A stretch of 64,000 nucleotides of DNA from Fulvitalea axinellae (GCF_036492835.1 NZ_AP025314.1:4754010-4818009); one strand, 5' to 3'; counted from the stretch's first letter, positions 1 through 9,136 are shown. The notes: a model not told the origin generated them from the letters alone. Made by a program: numbers and translations.

Positions 1-275
1 TCATCTTTCGGAATTTTATGTTTTTCAAGATCTTAGTTTCCGTATCAAAATACCTTGACTTTTCTCACCGGAAGGTTTGAGAATCAACGGTGACCGTTTT
101 TTTTCGAAATTGCCCAAAAGAGGCGCAAATAACAAAAAGCATCTTCCAGACGGTTTGTGAACGGTTCAAATCAAAAGAGAGCCAACACGGGACCAAAACA
201 AACTACATCATTAGTTAAATATATGGTTTTGATCCGTAAACTACAACCCGCCAAAGTATTCACGAAATATCAAAA
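1..275. other. Intergenic stretch before the mltD terminator
   Basis: No convincing gene is seen here. The reading frames are short and have no recognisable composition or family features. The sequence is AT-rich. The stretch may hold the upstream region of a gene lying outside the window. Confidence 0.5.
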
Positions 276-317
276 AAAAAACGGGAAGTCAGCAAAGGCC
301 GGCTTCCCGTTTTTTTG
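276..317 (-). terminator. Terminator of mltD
   Basis: Inverted repeat ACGGGAAG...CTTCCCGT, flanked by an A-run on the left and a T-run on the right. It lies just past the mltD stop on the minus strand. The flanking runs would let it work in both directions. Confidence 0.75.
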
Positions 318-333
318 CGCACTACTCTCCCTC

Positions 334-1860
334 TCAACTCAGATACAATTTTTGCCCCGGTTTCAGGTTATTGCGCTTTAATCCGTTCAGCTTTTTGATC
401 TTCTCAACGGAAACGTTCTTATACATTCTGGATATTGACCAAAGAGATTCCCCTTGCTTTACGTAATGTACTCTGGATGAAGGAATGTCTCTCGGCGCCA
501 CATTTTTCTTGGCAGAAGATTTCGAGTTTCTGTACTTGGAAGCCACCGATCCACGGGTATAAATCCGAAGCCTTTGGCCTACACGGATCATATTTCCCCG
601 CAAGCTATTCCAGTTGCGCAAATCCCTGACTTTCACCCCATACCTGATAGCGATAGAGCCCAGAACATCACCGCGTTTTACTCTATAATAAATCAGGTCA
701 CGGCCAAAAATACTCGCCGGGCTGGTCTTGGCCCTGTGCATAATTCTTTTCTTGTCGACATTCGAGGCCGAATCAAGAATCCAAGTCCGGTTTTGCCTGA
801 AATAATCGACATTGGATACCGGGAGGTTCACCACATAATTCTTGTAACTATCCGGAATCGCCTCGTATTTCAGCGACGGGTTCACAAAGCTGACGCTGTC
901 CATTGACGTTCCGATCAAGTTTGCCACTACTTTCAAGTTGACAAAACCGTTCATACGGACAGTGTCCGTTTCGATCGGATGGTTCTCGACCCGCGCTACC
1001 AAATTATGCTCCTCCGCATGCTTGAATGTATAAGTCAAGGCGATAAACTGAGGCAAGTAAGACCGTGTTTCCCTTGGTAAGTAACGATAAATCTGCCAGA
1101 AATTTCGCTTATAATCAGATCTCCGGATCGCTTTTCTCACGTTTCCAGGCCCACAATTGTAAGCAGCCAAAGCCAACTCCCAATCGCCGAACATCATATA
1201 AAGATCCTTCAGGTAACGGCACGCCGCTTCGGTCGATTTCTCCGGATCCATACGCTCGTCCTGAAAGTGGTCATAAGACAACCCGTAATATTTGCCTGTA
1301 CGGCTCATGAACTGCCAAAGGCCGATAGCCCCTGCCCGCGACATAACGCGAGGCTTCAGTCCCGATTCCACAACCGCCAAGTATTTCAACTCGTCGGGCA
1401 AACCGTGCTCCCGGAGCTTCCGTTCGAAAATCGGGAAATACATGGACTTACGGCTCATCGCTTGCCGTGAGTAGGCCCTGTCCCGGATGGTATAATAGTC
1501 AATAAAGCTTTTGCTGTACCGATTATAGGTCATCGGGATTTCGGTGTCAAGAGCTTTGAGCCTTTGCGCCAATACCTCCGGCGAAACCCTCGGTATATGT
1601 TCGTCTCGAAAATCAACCGGGATTGAAGCTTCCAAGCCACGAATTGCCCTGTTGGCTTTGAACGCCCGCAAATCCTCATCCGCCTCAAGCATCTCACGAT
1701 GGACCCACTTCAAGTCTTCCATAAACCGGCCACGCAAACGGGCGCTGTCCAGTTCACGGTCATTATTTTGGGCCTCCGCCTCAGGCATTCCACACAAGCC
1801 GGCTACAGAGAGCGCGCCAGCGGTCATATACGCTTTGAATTTTCGAAAAGAACAGATCAT
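334..1860 (-). CDS. mltD: Membrane-bound lytic murein transglycosylase D (SLT + two LysM)
   Basis: Predicted periplasmic or envelope enzyme that cleaves peptidoglycan glycan strands to give 1,6-anhydro ends. Read from the ATG at 1860 it is 508 residues, with an N-terminal hydrophobic signal ending near AEAQ (residue 31). The SLT domain follows: catalytic Glu in VVESGLKP (about E165), then GAIGLWQFM and ALAAYNCGPGNV. Two LysM repeats close the protein (GDVLGSIAIRYGV and GESLWSISRMYKN). The open frame extends up to 1962, but that start would add 34 residues before the signal peptide and overlap gatA. The 1860 start leaves a 76-base gap after gatA and may be co-transcribed with it. Family identification is firm; the start is inferred from the signal peptide. 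Confidence 0.93.
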   Translation of the reverse strand: MICSFRKFKAYMTAGALSVAGLCGMPEAEAQNNDRELDSARLRGRFMEDLKWVHREMLEADEDLRAFKANRAIRGLEASIPVDFRDEHIPRVSPEVLAQRLKALDTEIPMTYNRYSKSFIDYYTIRDRAYSRQAMSRKSMYFPIFERKLREHGLPDELKYLAVVESGLKPRVMSRAGAIGLWQFMSRTGKYYGLSYDHFQDERMDPEKSTEAACRYLKDLYMMFGDWELALAAYNCGPGNVRKAIRRSDYKRNFWQIYRYLPRETRSYLPQFIALTYTFKHAEEHNLVARVENHPIETDTVRMNGFVNLKVVANLIGTSMDSVSFVNPSLKYEAIPDSYKNYVVNLPVSNVDYFRQNRTWILDSASNVDKKRIMHRAKTSPASIFGRDLIYYRVKRGDVLGSIAIRYGVKVRDLRNWNSLRGNMIRVGQRLRIYTRGSVASKYRNSKSSAKKNVAPRDIPSSRVHYVKQGESLWSISRMYKNVSVEKIKKLNGLKRNNLKPGQKLYLS

Positions 1861-1936
1861 GAAATGTATTCGGGGTACGTTCACTAGCATCTTGGCCATC
1901 ACCTCGCCGGAAAGGTCCAGAAAGGGAAAGCAGATT

Positions 1937-3391
1937 TTACAATGTTGACAGGTATTTCGCAAAAGCCAGCATGTCGGCTTCTTTGAATGCGCCCGCCATC
2001 ACCTGAATGCCGACCGGAAGACCGTTTTGGTCATGTCCGTTCGGAACCGAAATCGCCGGAAGGCCGGAGACTGAGGCCTGCACCGTATAAAGGTCTTCCA
2101 AAAACGTGGTCACCGGGTCGCTCTTGGCGTGCGAACCTATTTTGAAAGCCGTGGTAGGAGTGGTGGGCAGGACTACAAAGTCGTATTCTCCAAGCAACTT
2201 TTCCGTATAATCCTTGATAAGGCGCCTGACTTTCTGGGCCTTCGTGTAGTATGCGTCATAATAACTGGCGCTGAGCACGAATGTTCCGAGCATAATCCGG
2301 CGTTTTACCTCTTCGCCAAAGCCTTCGGAACGGCTCTTTTTGTACATCGACTCCAGATCGGTCGTATTCGGGCTACGGTAGCCGTAACGCACGCCGTCGA
2401 ACCTGGAAAGGTTGGAGCTGGCTTCGGCCATCGTCAGGATATAATATGTCGGCAAAAGGTAATCGAGCCACGGAAAGCTGACCTCCTCCACGGTGTGCCC
2501 AGCTTTTCTCAACGCTTCGATTTTTGCCAAAGTTTTTTCTTTTATCTCATCGGAAAGACCTTCCGATTCCAGAGTTTCCTTCATATACGCCACTTTGACC
2601 TTCTTGTCAAAGCCCAGCAACTTCGAATATTCTGGAACCGGCTTTCTCGACACGGTACTGTCATAGTCGTCTTGTCCGGCCATTACCTCAAGAACAATCG
2701 AGGCATCCTCTACGCTATTGGCTAAAACACCGACAGTGTCAAAAGAAGAGGCGTAAGCCGTAAGGCCGTAGCGGGAAATCCTTGAATAAGTCGGTTTAAG
2801 GCCAACAACATCGCAGAAAGCAGCGGGTTGGCGTACGGAGCCACCCGTATCGGAACCGATGCTGACCAGACAAGTATCGGCCTTGACAGCCGCCGCGCTG
2901 GCTCCGGAGGAACCGCCCGGAACCCTTTCCGGATCGATCGGATTACGAGTCGGACCGAAAGCGGAATTCTCATTGCCCGATCCCATAGCGAACTCGTCAC
3001 AGTTTACCCGGCCGATGATTACGGCGTCCTCATCGATCAAACGCTGTACGGCCGTGCCGGTAAATTGGGATTCGAATCCGTCAAGAATCTTGCTAGCACC
3101 TTGCAGACCATGGTCTTTGTGGCAAAGCACGTCTTTGAGACTCACCACCATTCCGGCGAGTTTACCCGCCGTACCGGCCACTATTTTTTTATCTACCTGC
3201 TTGGCCGTCTCTCTCGCTTCGTCCGCATACACTTCCAGATAGGCATTCAGGTCCTTGGTTTTATCGATGTTTTCAAGATAATGCTCCACAAGATCGGCAC
3301 AAGTGGTCTTGCCCGCCGAAATTGCCTCGCGGATTCGCTCAAATGAGGTATGTTGCTCCAAGGTGTGTACGGTTTGTTGTAGTTTCCGCAT
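1937..3391 (-). CDS. gatA: Asp-tRNA(Asn)/Glu-tRNA(Gln) amidotransferase subunit A
   Basis: Amidase subunit of GatCAB. It releases ammonia from glutamine so that Glu-tRNA(Gln) or Asp-tRNA(Asn) can be amidated in the cytoplasm. The amidase-signature catalytic set is visible: Lys in VSLKDV, the Gly/Ser-rich GGSSGASAA, and the nucleophile region SDTGGSVRQPA. Read from the ATG at 3391 it is 484 residues, normal for GatA. The open frame runs on to 3457, but the extra 22 residues are not GatA-like. gatB and gatC are not in the window, so the complex is encoded at scattered loci. It lies downstream of tatA on the same strand, across a structured 200-base gap. Confidence 0.95.
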   Translation of the reverse strand: MRKLQQTVHTLEQHTSFERIREAISAGKTTCADLVEHYLENIDKTKDLNAYLEVYADEARETAKQVDKKIVAGTAGKLAGMVVSLKDVLCHKDHGLQGASKILDGFESQFTGTAVQRLIDEDAVIIGRVNCDEFAMGSGNENSAFGPTRNPIDPERVPGGSSGASAAAVKADTCLVSIGSDTGGSVRQPAAFCDVVGLKPTYSRISRYGLTAYASSFDTVGVLANSVEDASIVLEVMAGQDDYDSTVSRKPVPEYSKLLGFDKKVKVAYMKETLESEGLSDEIKEKTLAKIEALRKAGHTVEEVSFPWLDYLLPTYYILTMAEASSNLSRFDGVRYGYRSPNTTDLESMYKKSRSEGFGEEVKRRIMLGTFVLSASYYDAYYTKAQKVRRLIKDYTEKLLGEYDFVVLPTTPTTAFKIGSHAKSDPVTTFLEDLYTVQASVSGLPAISVPNGHDQNGLPVGIQVMAGAFKEADMLAFAKYLSTL

Positions 3392-3493
3392 GCGGCCAAA
3401 AGCCGACAAGCGATGTATGCGGTAGAGGAACCCGCCTACATAAAGAACGGCCCGCATCGGCGGGCTTGTACGTCAGAGGCTTAAAATACAAAA

Positions 3494-3555
3494 ACAGCCC
3501 TTATGGCGGACAGTCCGGTAAATGGAAACCGGACCACAAGCCAAATAAGCGCTGT
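3494..3555 (-). ncRNA. Long imperfect hairpin between tatA and gatA
   Basis: Nested inverted repeats span about 60 bases. The outer arms are ACAGC/GCTGT, the middle arms TTATGGC/GCC-aa-ATAA, and the inner arms GTCCGGT/ACCGGAC around an 8-base loop. No T-run follows on the minus strand, so it is not a plain intrinsic terminator. It would lie in any tatA-gatA read-through transcript as a leader or processing structure. Only the complementarity is seen; the function is unknown. Confidence 0.35.
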
Positions 3556-3592
3556 TCCTGAATCTAACTAAAGACAAGCCTCTGTGCCGGGA

Positions 3593-3793
3593 TTACTCCT
3601 TAATCTTCTTTCCGGCGTCGTCAATCTCTTCCTTGATCTCTTTCGTAGCATCCTTAAACTCACGGATACCTTTGCCCATTCCGCGAGCAAGTTCCGGAAT
3701 CTTTTTGGCTCCGAAAAAAATGATCACGAACAGGACGATTACGATCAGCTCGGGACCGCCGATGCCTCCCAAAAATCCAAGTACAGTATTCAT
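3593..3793 (-). CDS. tatA: Sec-independent protein translocase subunit TatA/E
   Basis: Pore-forming subunit of the twin-arginine translocase, which exports folded proteins. It has 66 residues with the classic layout: a short N-terminus, one transmembrane helix (about residues 12-28, ending FFGAKKIPEL), an amphipathic helix and a charged Lys/Glu-rich tail. The FGxKKIPEL motif is diagnostic. No tatB or tatC is adjacent. A candidate minus-strand -7 element (TATATTTG) lies about 26 bases upstream of the ATG. TatA and TatE cannot be told apart by reading. Confidence 0.93.
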   Translation of the reverse strand: MNTVLGFLGGIGGPELIVIVLFVIIFFGAKKIPELARGMGKGIREFKDATKEIKEEIDDAGKKIKE

Positions 3794-3818
3794 AGCTCTG
3801 AAATTTTCTTCCTAGAAA

Positions 3819-3826
3819 CAAATATA
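3819..3826 (-). promoter_or_regulatory. Candidate Bacteroidota -7 element for tatA
   Basis: Minus-strand TATATTTG fits TAnnTTTG and sits about 26 bases upstream of the tatA ATG. No good -33 TTTG was found at the usual spacing, so this is only a half match. Confidence 0.35.
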
Positions 3827-4058
3827 AGGAATAAATTGATAATAATACCCTCAATCTTAAGCGTTTCCCCGACACACACCTGACACCGGGGCAAACTCGT
3901 ATCCAAAACGAAGGGTTACGGTACCTTATTTTTACGGGACCGCATATTTTTCGTTCGAAAAACCTAGCCGGCCCTGCCTTTTTCATCGACAAAGCGATTA
4001 ATTTTATGCCGATTATATCGCAGTACCATTATCGAAACCTTAAATTATTCGGTGAAAA

Positions 4059-4943
4059 TTGAAAATCACAGAACTCTTTGACAAAAAGGGAAAAACCTTC
4101 TCCTTCGAATTTTTCCCTCCGAAATCCTACAAGGCGACTATCGAATTCGGCATCAATGTAGGGAAACTCGTCAAGTCCGAACCCGACTTCGTGTCCGTAA
4201 CTTATGGCGCCGGAGGCTCTAACCAACAAGCCTCCTTCGACTTGGTCGATTATCTGCAAAACTCCGTGGGGCTTAACACCATGGCGCATTACACTTGCGT
4301 AAAAGCCAGCGAGGACAAAGTGAAGGCCGACCTTTCCTATCTCAACGAAATCGGGATTAACAACCTGATGGTGCTGAGAGGAGACCCGCCAAAAGGTGAG
4401 AAAAATTTCCGGCCCGACGACGAAGCCTTCCGCTACGCCAGCGATTTGGTGAAGCGCATCAAAACGCATGACGCTTCCGACAATTTCAGCTTGGGCGTGG
4501 CCGGCTACCCGGAAATGCACCCCGAAGCCGAAAACAAAATCCAAGATGCGCTAAATTTGAAAAACAAGGTTGACGCCGGCGGAGACTTCGTGGTGACGCA
4601 GATGTTTTTCGACAACCGCCATTACTTTAATTTTGTCCAGCGTTGCCGAGACGCCGGAATCACGGCCAGAATCATCCCTGGCATTATCCCTATTACGGAT
4701 TTCAGACAAATCAAGCGCTTTGCGCAGATGTCAAATTCGGATATTTCCGAAGAAACCGTAGCCTTTTTCGAACCACATCAGGGAAACAAAAAGAAAATGT
4801 ACGAGGCAGGCGTCTATTACGCCCTTAAACAGTGTCTGGAGCTGCTGGAGGGCGGCGCTCCCGGCATCCATTTCTACACGCTCAACAAATCCGGCGCCAC
4901 AGTGGACATCTTCGATTCCATACCGAAGATTCTCAAGAAATAA
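4059..4943 (+). CDS. metF: Methylenetetrahydrofolate reductase
   Basis: Flavoenzyme that reduces 5,10-methylene-THF to 5-methyl-THF for methionine synthesis. It has 294 residues, the usual length of bacterial MetF. Family landmarks are FSFEFFPPKS near the N-terminus, the VTYGAGGS strand, the GDPP segment and GADFVVTQ-like GGDFVVTQMFFD. The reading frame starts with TTG at 4059, and no in-frame ATG occurs before the conserved FEFFPPK motif, so a TTG start is likely. It stands alone, converging on the ArsC-like gene across a shared terminator. Confidence 0.95.
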   Translation: MKITELFDKKGKTFSFEFFPPKSYKATIEFGINVGKLVKSEPDFVSVTYGAGGSNQQASFDLVDYLQNSVGLNTMAHYTCVKASEDKVKADLSYLNEIGINNLMVLRGDPPKGEKNFRPDDEAFRYASDLVKRIKTHDASDNFSLGVAGYPEMHPEAENKIQDALNLKNKVDAGGDFVVTQMFFDNRHYFNFVQRCRDAGITARIIPGIIPITDFRQIKRFAQMSNSDISEETVAFFEPHQGNKKKMYEAGVYYALKQCLELLEGGAPGIHFYTLNKSGATVDIFDSIPKILKK

Positions 4944-4952
4944 CGCCAAACA

Positions 4953-4987
4953 AAAACGCCCGGAGTTTCGCAGTCTCCGGGCGTTTT
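4953..4987. terminator. Bidirectional terminator between metF and the ArsC-like gene
   Basis: Perfect 13-bp stem (AAAACGCCCGGAG / CTCCGGGCGTTTT) around a 9-base loop, followed by a T-rich tract. It sits between two convergent genes and can serve both. Confidence 0.85.
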
Positions 4988-4998
4988 ATTTTTTCGTT

Positions 4999-5337
4999 CT
5001 ACAAAATATCCAAGACCTTCTCGGGCGGACGGCCGATAACCGCTTTACCGTCTTTTATCACAATGGGCCTTACTATCAGCCTCGGATTTTCGGCGAGAAG
5101 CTTTATCCACTCCCCGTCAGAGAACTCTTTTCCCGCAAAGTTATCCTTGAACAACTGTTCCTTCTTGCGGACCAAGTCTTCCGGTTTTATCCCCAACGCC
5201 GTAACAATTTCCTTCAACTTGGCCTCATTCGGCGGAGTGTCCAGATAACGGATCACTTCAGGCGTTTCCCCCTGCTTTTCCAAAAGCTCCAGTGTCTGAC
5301 GGCTTTTGCTACATCTTGGGTTATGGTAAATCTTCAT
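4999..5337 (-). CDS. ArsC/Spx-family arsenate reductase-like protein
   Basis: Small thioredoxin-fold reductase of 112 residues. The N-terminal NPRCSKSR motif holds the catalytic Cys (C9). The C-terminal part has NPRLIVRPIV with the Arg typical of glutaredoxin-coupled ArsC, then the cis-Pro region GRPPE. Family knowledge: ArsC reduces arsenate using glutathione/glutaredoxin, but many chromosomal members have other or unknown substrates. No arsR, arsB or acr3 is nearby, so a dedicated arsenic-resistance role is not supported by context. Confidence 0.85.
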   Translation of the reverse strand: MKIYHNPRCSKSRQTLELLEKQGETPEVIRYLDTPPNEAKLKEIVTALGIKPEDLVRKKEQLFKDNFAGKEFSDGEWIKLLAENPRLIVRPIVIKDGKAVIGRPPEKVLDIL

Positions 5338-5491
5338 AGTTTCCCTTTTTATTCAATTTATTCCCAGATTTAATAAATCGGAGCCGTAATTCAAAATATC
5401 CCGAATTTTCGGAAAGCCAGAAAGGGAAACACTGGCACGGCATCATCAATTTTTATATTATTGGTTTTTGTCCTATCCAAATCCGTTTATA

Positions 5492-5953
5492 ATGAAAAAA
5501 ATCATCACCTTTTTCGTAATGCTTACGGCTATTTTTCTTTGCGAAGCCCAAGCCCAAGTACTGAAACCTGTCAAATGGTCCTTTTCCGTAGAAAAGATTA
5601 ATTCGAAGGAAGTTTACCTCGTTTTCACCGCCAATATGGACAAAGGCTGGCATGTCTATTCCCAGAAAGTTCCCGAAAACGGGCCCCGCCCTACGGTTTT
5701 TATGTTCGCGAGAGCGAAAGATTACCGCCTGTTGGGCAAAGTCCAAGAGGGGAAAGGAATAGAGAAATACGACAAAACGTTCGGAATGAAAGTCAAGTAT
5801 TTCGACAACAAAGCCGAATTCAAACAAAAGATCGAAATCCGAAACCAAAAAGCCTTCGACGTAAAAGGGACGCTGGAATTTATGTGTTGCAACGACGGAA
5901 CTTGCCTACCTCCCACAGAAGTCGATTTCGTTTTTCCGATCAACAAAAAGTAA
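5492..5953 (+). CDS. Secreted DsbD N-terminal (alpha) domain protein
   Basis: Exported 153-residue protein. An ATG at 5492 gives an ideal signal peptide (MKKIITFF... ending AQAQ). The rest resembles the periplasmic alpha domain of DsbD, with the GWHVYSQ segment and a redox Cys region CCNDGTCLPPTEV. In DsbD this domain passes electrons to periplasmic partners; here the transmembrane and gamma domains are absent, so it must take electrons from a separate protein or bind copper or thiols in another way. An extra Cys next to the first makes CC. The open frame upstream to 5468 adds 8 residues and is less likely. Confidence 0.8.
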   Translation: MKKIITFFVMLTAIFLCEAQAQVLKPVKWSFSVEKINSKEVYLVFTANMDKGWHVYSQKVPENGPRPTVFMFARAKDYRLLGKVQEGKGIEKYDKTFGMKVKYFDNKAEFKQKIEIRNQKAFDVKGTLEFMCCNDGTCLPPTEVDFVFPINKK

Positions 5954-6002
5954 ATCCGGCGGGTTCTGTGTAGGAGTCTATTCCCGCACAGATCCCTAAC
6001 CT

Positions 6003-7358
6003 ATGTTCGCCAGTCCCGGCCGTACGAAATCCAAACACAGCACCCGGGCGGGCGGGGGAGGAGTCGCTTTGGCCCCACCGCAAACACCCGTATTACAAGC
6101 GTTACTTACTCCCGAACAATTCGAAGATCTCACCGACCGGTCCGATAATCCCCTTATCGACAACATTTACCAATTGCTTGACAAGTACCATGACTCCCAC
6201 GAAAGCAAGGGAATTGACGTTCACAAACGTTTCAAGTTACTTTACGAAATAGAGCAAAAAGTCTATGCGTGGTTTGATCGTTATCCAATACGCGCCTCTT
6301 CCAACACCAGGATCCGCCACAGCAATCTGGCGCCCGCCATGGCCCAATTTATGGATGATCTTCAGGCGGAACACGAACGCCTCATTCAATTAGTCATTGC
6401 CGAAGATATTCCGATGTGGTTTCCGGGCGACATATACAACAAACCCGAAATTACGTCAATGTGGAACAGTCTCCGTTCCGGATCCGGCAACCTGAGGTGG
6501 AGTACCCGGAATAATGCGGGCCAAGACCAAAACATCGTCCTCGGATTCAAAACTTGGCTAATGTCATCATACGCCAAACTGATGCGGACCGAAGCCGGCA
6601 GAGCCTTGATCAGCCGAAGCCTGCAAGCTGGCAGAAGACCGATCGTTTTTCATCCTTCGGACAGGCTCAAGCAGGACCATTTCCCCCAACACAATGCCGA
6701 AAAAGCCGGAACGGTATCCAAAAACTTCGGTTTCTCGCATGAACAACTCTACAGAACCATGTGCGCCTTGCCTCCCCGTCCACGCGATGCCAGCGTTTTG
6801 GCTTACGCCGAAAATTGGACGGCCCAACACGAAGGAGCAACCGCCGAGGTGTATAACTATCATCCGCCCACCACCAAAAGAGGTGACGAAGTAAAATCAA
6901 AAACCAAAGACTTAGAAATGGAAACGGTCACCGCTACGCCCCGAACCGACGACGATAAGGCGATGGCGGAGGAGAAACCATATGATGAGCTAAACGAGTG
7001 GCTCGACATAGACAAGGGACAAAAATATATGTGGACGATGGGGGATTTCAGCTTATCGCCATCCTTCCTGCGTTTGGCTGAAGGCCTCGCTTACCAAGAC
7101 GCACAATACGAACCCGACAAGACAAAATTCGGCGTAGCGCCCGAGACAAATTACGCGACAGTTCCTGAGCTGCGGCAATGGTCTAGTCCCACTTGGCACA
7201 TAGCCCAGATCAAGATCAACGAAATCCGGCGAGAACACGGGCTGGCTCCGCATATGTGGGCCCGCCACAAAAATCTCGACGACTATTTTCTGAAAAAAAG
7301 AGTGAAAATCCGACCGCCGAGAAGTCCGTTGCCTAGCTTTTCGGATTCTTCGGACTAA
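6003..7358 (+). CDS. Hypothetical protein A, divergent M91-like pseudopeptidase
   Basis: Cytoplasmic-looking protein of 451 residues, without signal peptide or transmembrane segment, and with a short basic Gly/Pro-rich head. It is paralogous to the protein at 19804-21861: shared segments include QALLTPEQ/QALFTKEK, LLDKYH/LLDQYH, MDDLQAEH/LDDIQEEH, and a C-terminal EIRREHGL/KLRAEHGL. Two blocks resemble the M91 (NleD-like) zinc metallopeptidase family as found in Bacteroidota: KLMRTEAGRALI (191-203) and SPSFLRLAEGLAYQ (352-365). In the second, the HExxH of active enzymes reads EGLAY, so zinc binding looks lost. The assignment is by eye. The last four bases overlap the convergent AraC-type gene. 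Confidence 0.7.
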   Translation: MFASPGRTKSKHSTRAGGGGVALAPPQTPVLQALLTPEQFEDLTDRSDNPLIDNIYQLLDKYHDSHESKGIDVHKRFKLLYEIEQKVYAWFDRYPIRASSNTRIRHSNLAPAMAQFMDDLQAEHERLIQLVIAEDIPMWFPGDIYNKPEITSMWNSLRSGSGNLRWSTRNNAGQDQNIVLGFKTWLMSSYAKLMRTEAGRALISRSLQAGRRPIVFHPSDRLKQDHFPQHNAEKAGTVSKNFGFSHEQLYRTMCALPPRPRDASVLAYAENWTAQHEGATAEVYNYHPPTTKRGDEVKSKTKDLEMETVTATPRTDDDKAMAEEKPYDELNEWLDIDKGQKYMWTMGDFSLSPSFLRLAEGLAYQDAQYEPDKTKFGVAPETNYATVPELRQWSSPTWHIAQIKINEIRREHGLAPHMWARHKNLDDYFLKKRVKIRPPRSPLPSFSDSSD

Positions 7359-8971
7359 GCTTCCCGCAGTTCCAATTCCCGAATATATTCCGAAGGATTC
7401 TTTCCGAATTCTTTCCGAAAACACTTACTGAAATACGAAGCGCTTCCAAAGCCCACGGCATCCGCCACATTACCAACATTTCGCTCGCCCGAACCGAACA
7501 TCCGCTCGGCGCTTTTTAGGCGAAACCACACCATATATTCACTTGGCGACAGGCCCGAAACCCGCTTCACCGACCGGTAACAGCCCGATTTGCTCACTTT
7601 CAGCCTTCCGCACAAGTCCCGGACCGTGAGTTCCACATTATCCAGTTCCTCAGCCAAAGCGTTTTCGAATTCCTCCAAAAACAGTCTGTCTTTCTCAACC
7701 ATTCTTCGCTTTCCGGATATTCCCGTAGGGCTTTCGGCTTGCGTTTTCCATTTTCGAAATCCACGAAAGGCCAACACGATCCCGACCGCTATCGATATTC
7801 CGAAAACCCACAACGAAAACCTTGACACTTTCCGAAACCGTACTTTCTCTTTGACAAACCTTTCCTGCCCAGCGCCCAATTTGTAACCAAGCTCAAACTC
7901 ATATTCGCCTGCCGGCAAATTTGAGTAAGCTATTTTGAAATGCCTGCCTTGCGCTCGCCTCCACAAAGTGTCTTCGCCCAAAAGGCGATAGCGACTGACC
8001 GGATTCGCGCCAGATCTGTAAGTCAGAATCGAAACGGAAAACGACACTTCGGTATCCGATATCGCCTTATCGATAACTACCGGAGCCTTGTCCGTTACGG
8101 GAAACGCGTCGCCACGCCACCATTCCCGCATCTCGTCACGGGCGGCCTTAGCGCCCGATTCCAAAGGCAGATCGTAGCGCCATAGCCCTTGTCCCGAAGT
8201 CCCGATCCACAGGCAGGCGGAAGCGTCGAGCTCCATTGCGATGATCTTCAGATCGGGAATCCGAAGGCGTTTCCAACGATCGTCGTAGCGATTATATTCC
8301 CACAAACCTTCCGCTCTGGCGAGCCACAACCGACCGAAGCCGGCTTTTATTACCATGGTGGCGCTTTGGTCCGGACACGGACGGATTTCCATTCCGCCAC
8401 CTTCGCCCGAAAGGTAAGTCAAAGTGTTTTCCGTATTCAGACACCAAAAATCCGCTCCGTCACGGGTCACTAGAGCGGGAATTCCCGAAAATCCGGGATC
8501 GGAATCGTAAAGAAAGCCTTGGTAATCATCGATCGTGGCGGAACGACGGCCACGGTTCCACTCCAACCTTTCCAAATTCAAAGCGAAGCCACGCTTCTCG
8601 GCCCCTTGCCGTCGGTACAAAGTGTCAGGCGCTTCAGCCAATCCCGGAATATATTGGAGTGGCGTTGGCGCTTGGTTTCTCTTTAACACATAAAGCCTCT
8701 CCGCCGAACGGGCCAACACGCCTCCGTCCACAAAAGGCATCACGGCTTCCACACTTTTTCCCGGCAGGAAATGTCTTTGGTTTTCGCCACCGTAAAGTAT
8801 AACTCCGCCCGAAGTGGCTACCCAAACAAAGCCTTCCGCATCTTGCCGTATAGCGAATACGGTATCGGCGGAAGAGGCCTCCACTTTGTGTATTTTATCC
8901 GTTCCGGGAGTTTCGGCCAACGGCAGGAGTGCCGTGGCCAACACGAAAAATATTTTTCCTAGCAATGCCAT
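7355..8971 (-). CDS. Membrane-tethered AraC-type regulator with propeller sensor
   Basis: Predicted one-protein transmembrane regulator of 538 residues (ATG at 8971; the frame is open to 9022). An N-terminal hydrophobic signal or anchor is followed by a periplasmic part with regulator-propeller blades (EGFVWVATSGGV, GRLWLARAEGLW, ACLWIGTSGQGLW). A Y_Y_Y-like domain follows (about 310-390), then one transmembrane helix (SLWVFGISIAVGIVLAF) and a cytoplasmic AraC/XylS helix-turn-helix at the C-terminus (VADAVGFGSASYFSKCFRKEFG). It is laid out like a hybrid two-component system but lacks the histidine kinase and receiver. It is divergent from the GH36-type gene 165 bases away, so it probably controls that pair, with the propeller sensing a sugar. 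Confidence 0.85.
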   Translation of the reverse strand: MALLGKIFFVLATALLPLAETPGTDKIHKVEASSADTVFAIRQDAEGFVWVATSGGVILYGGENQRHFLPGKSVEAVMPFVDGGVLARSAERLYVLKRNQAPTPLQYIPGLAEAPDTLYRRQGAEKRGFALNLERLEWNRGRRSATIDDYQGFLYDSDPGFSGIPALVTRDGADFWCLNTENTLTYLSGEGGGMEIRPCPDQSATMVIKAGFGRLWLARAEGLWEYNRYDDRWKRLRIPDLKIIAMELDASACLWIGTSGQGLWRYDLPLESGAKAARDEMREWWRGDAFPVTDKAPVVIDKAISDTEVSFSVSILTYRSGANPVSRYRLLGEDTLWRRAQGRHFKIAYSNLPAGEYEFELGYKLGAGQERFVKEKVRFRKVSRFSLWVFGISIAVGIVLAFRGFRKWKTQAESPTGISGKRRMVEKDRLFLEEFENALAEELDNVELTVRDLCGRLKVSKSGCYRSVKRVSGLSPSEYMVWFRLKSAERMFGSGERNVGNVADAVGFGSASYFSKCFRKEFGKNPSEYIRELELREA

Positions 8972-9101
8972 CGGCAGTAAAAATTGGCAAAAGCCCCGAT
9001 AACTATCATAAATTTTGACCAAAAAACCGGACAGATCAAAATATTAAGACGCCTGAACCCTGTCTTTCAACCATTCGCGCAGGCGCTTTATAAGTTGCGG
9101 G

Positions 9102-9109
9102 CAAAAATA
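9102..9109 (-). promoter_or_regulatory. Candidate -7 element for the AraC-type regulator
   Basis: Minus-strand TATTTTTG fits TAnnTTTG in the gap shared with the divergent GH36-type gene. No clear -33 box was found, so this is weak. Confidence 0.25.
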
Positions 9110-9136
9110 TATTTTTAACGCGAACACATTTGTGAT

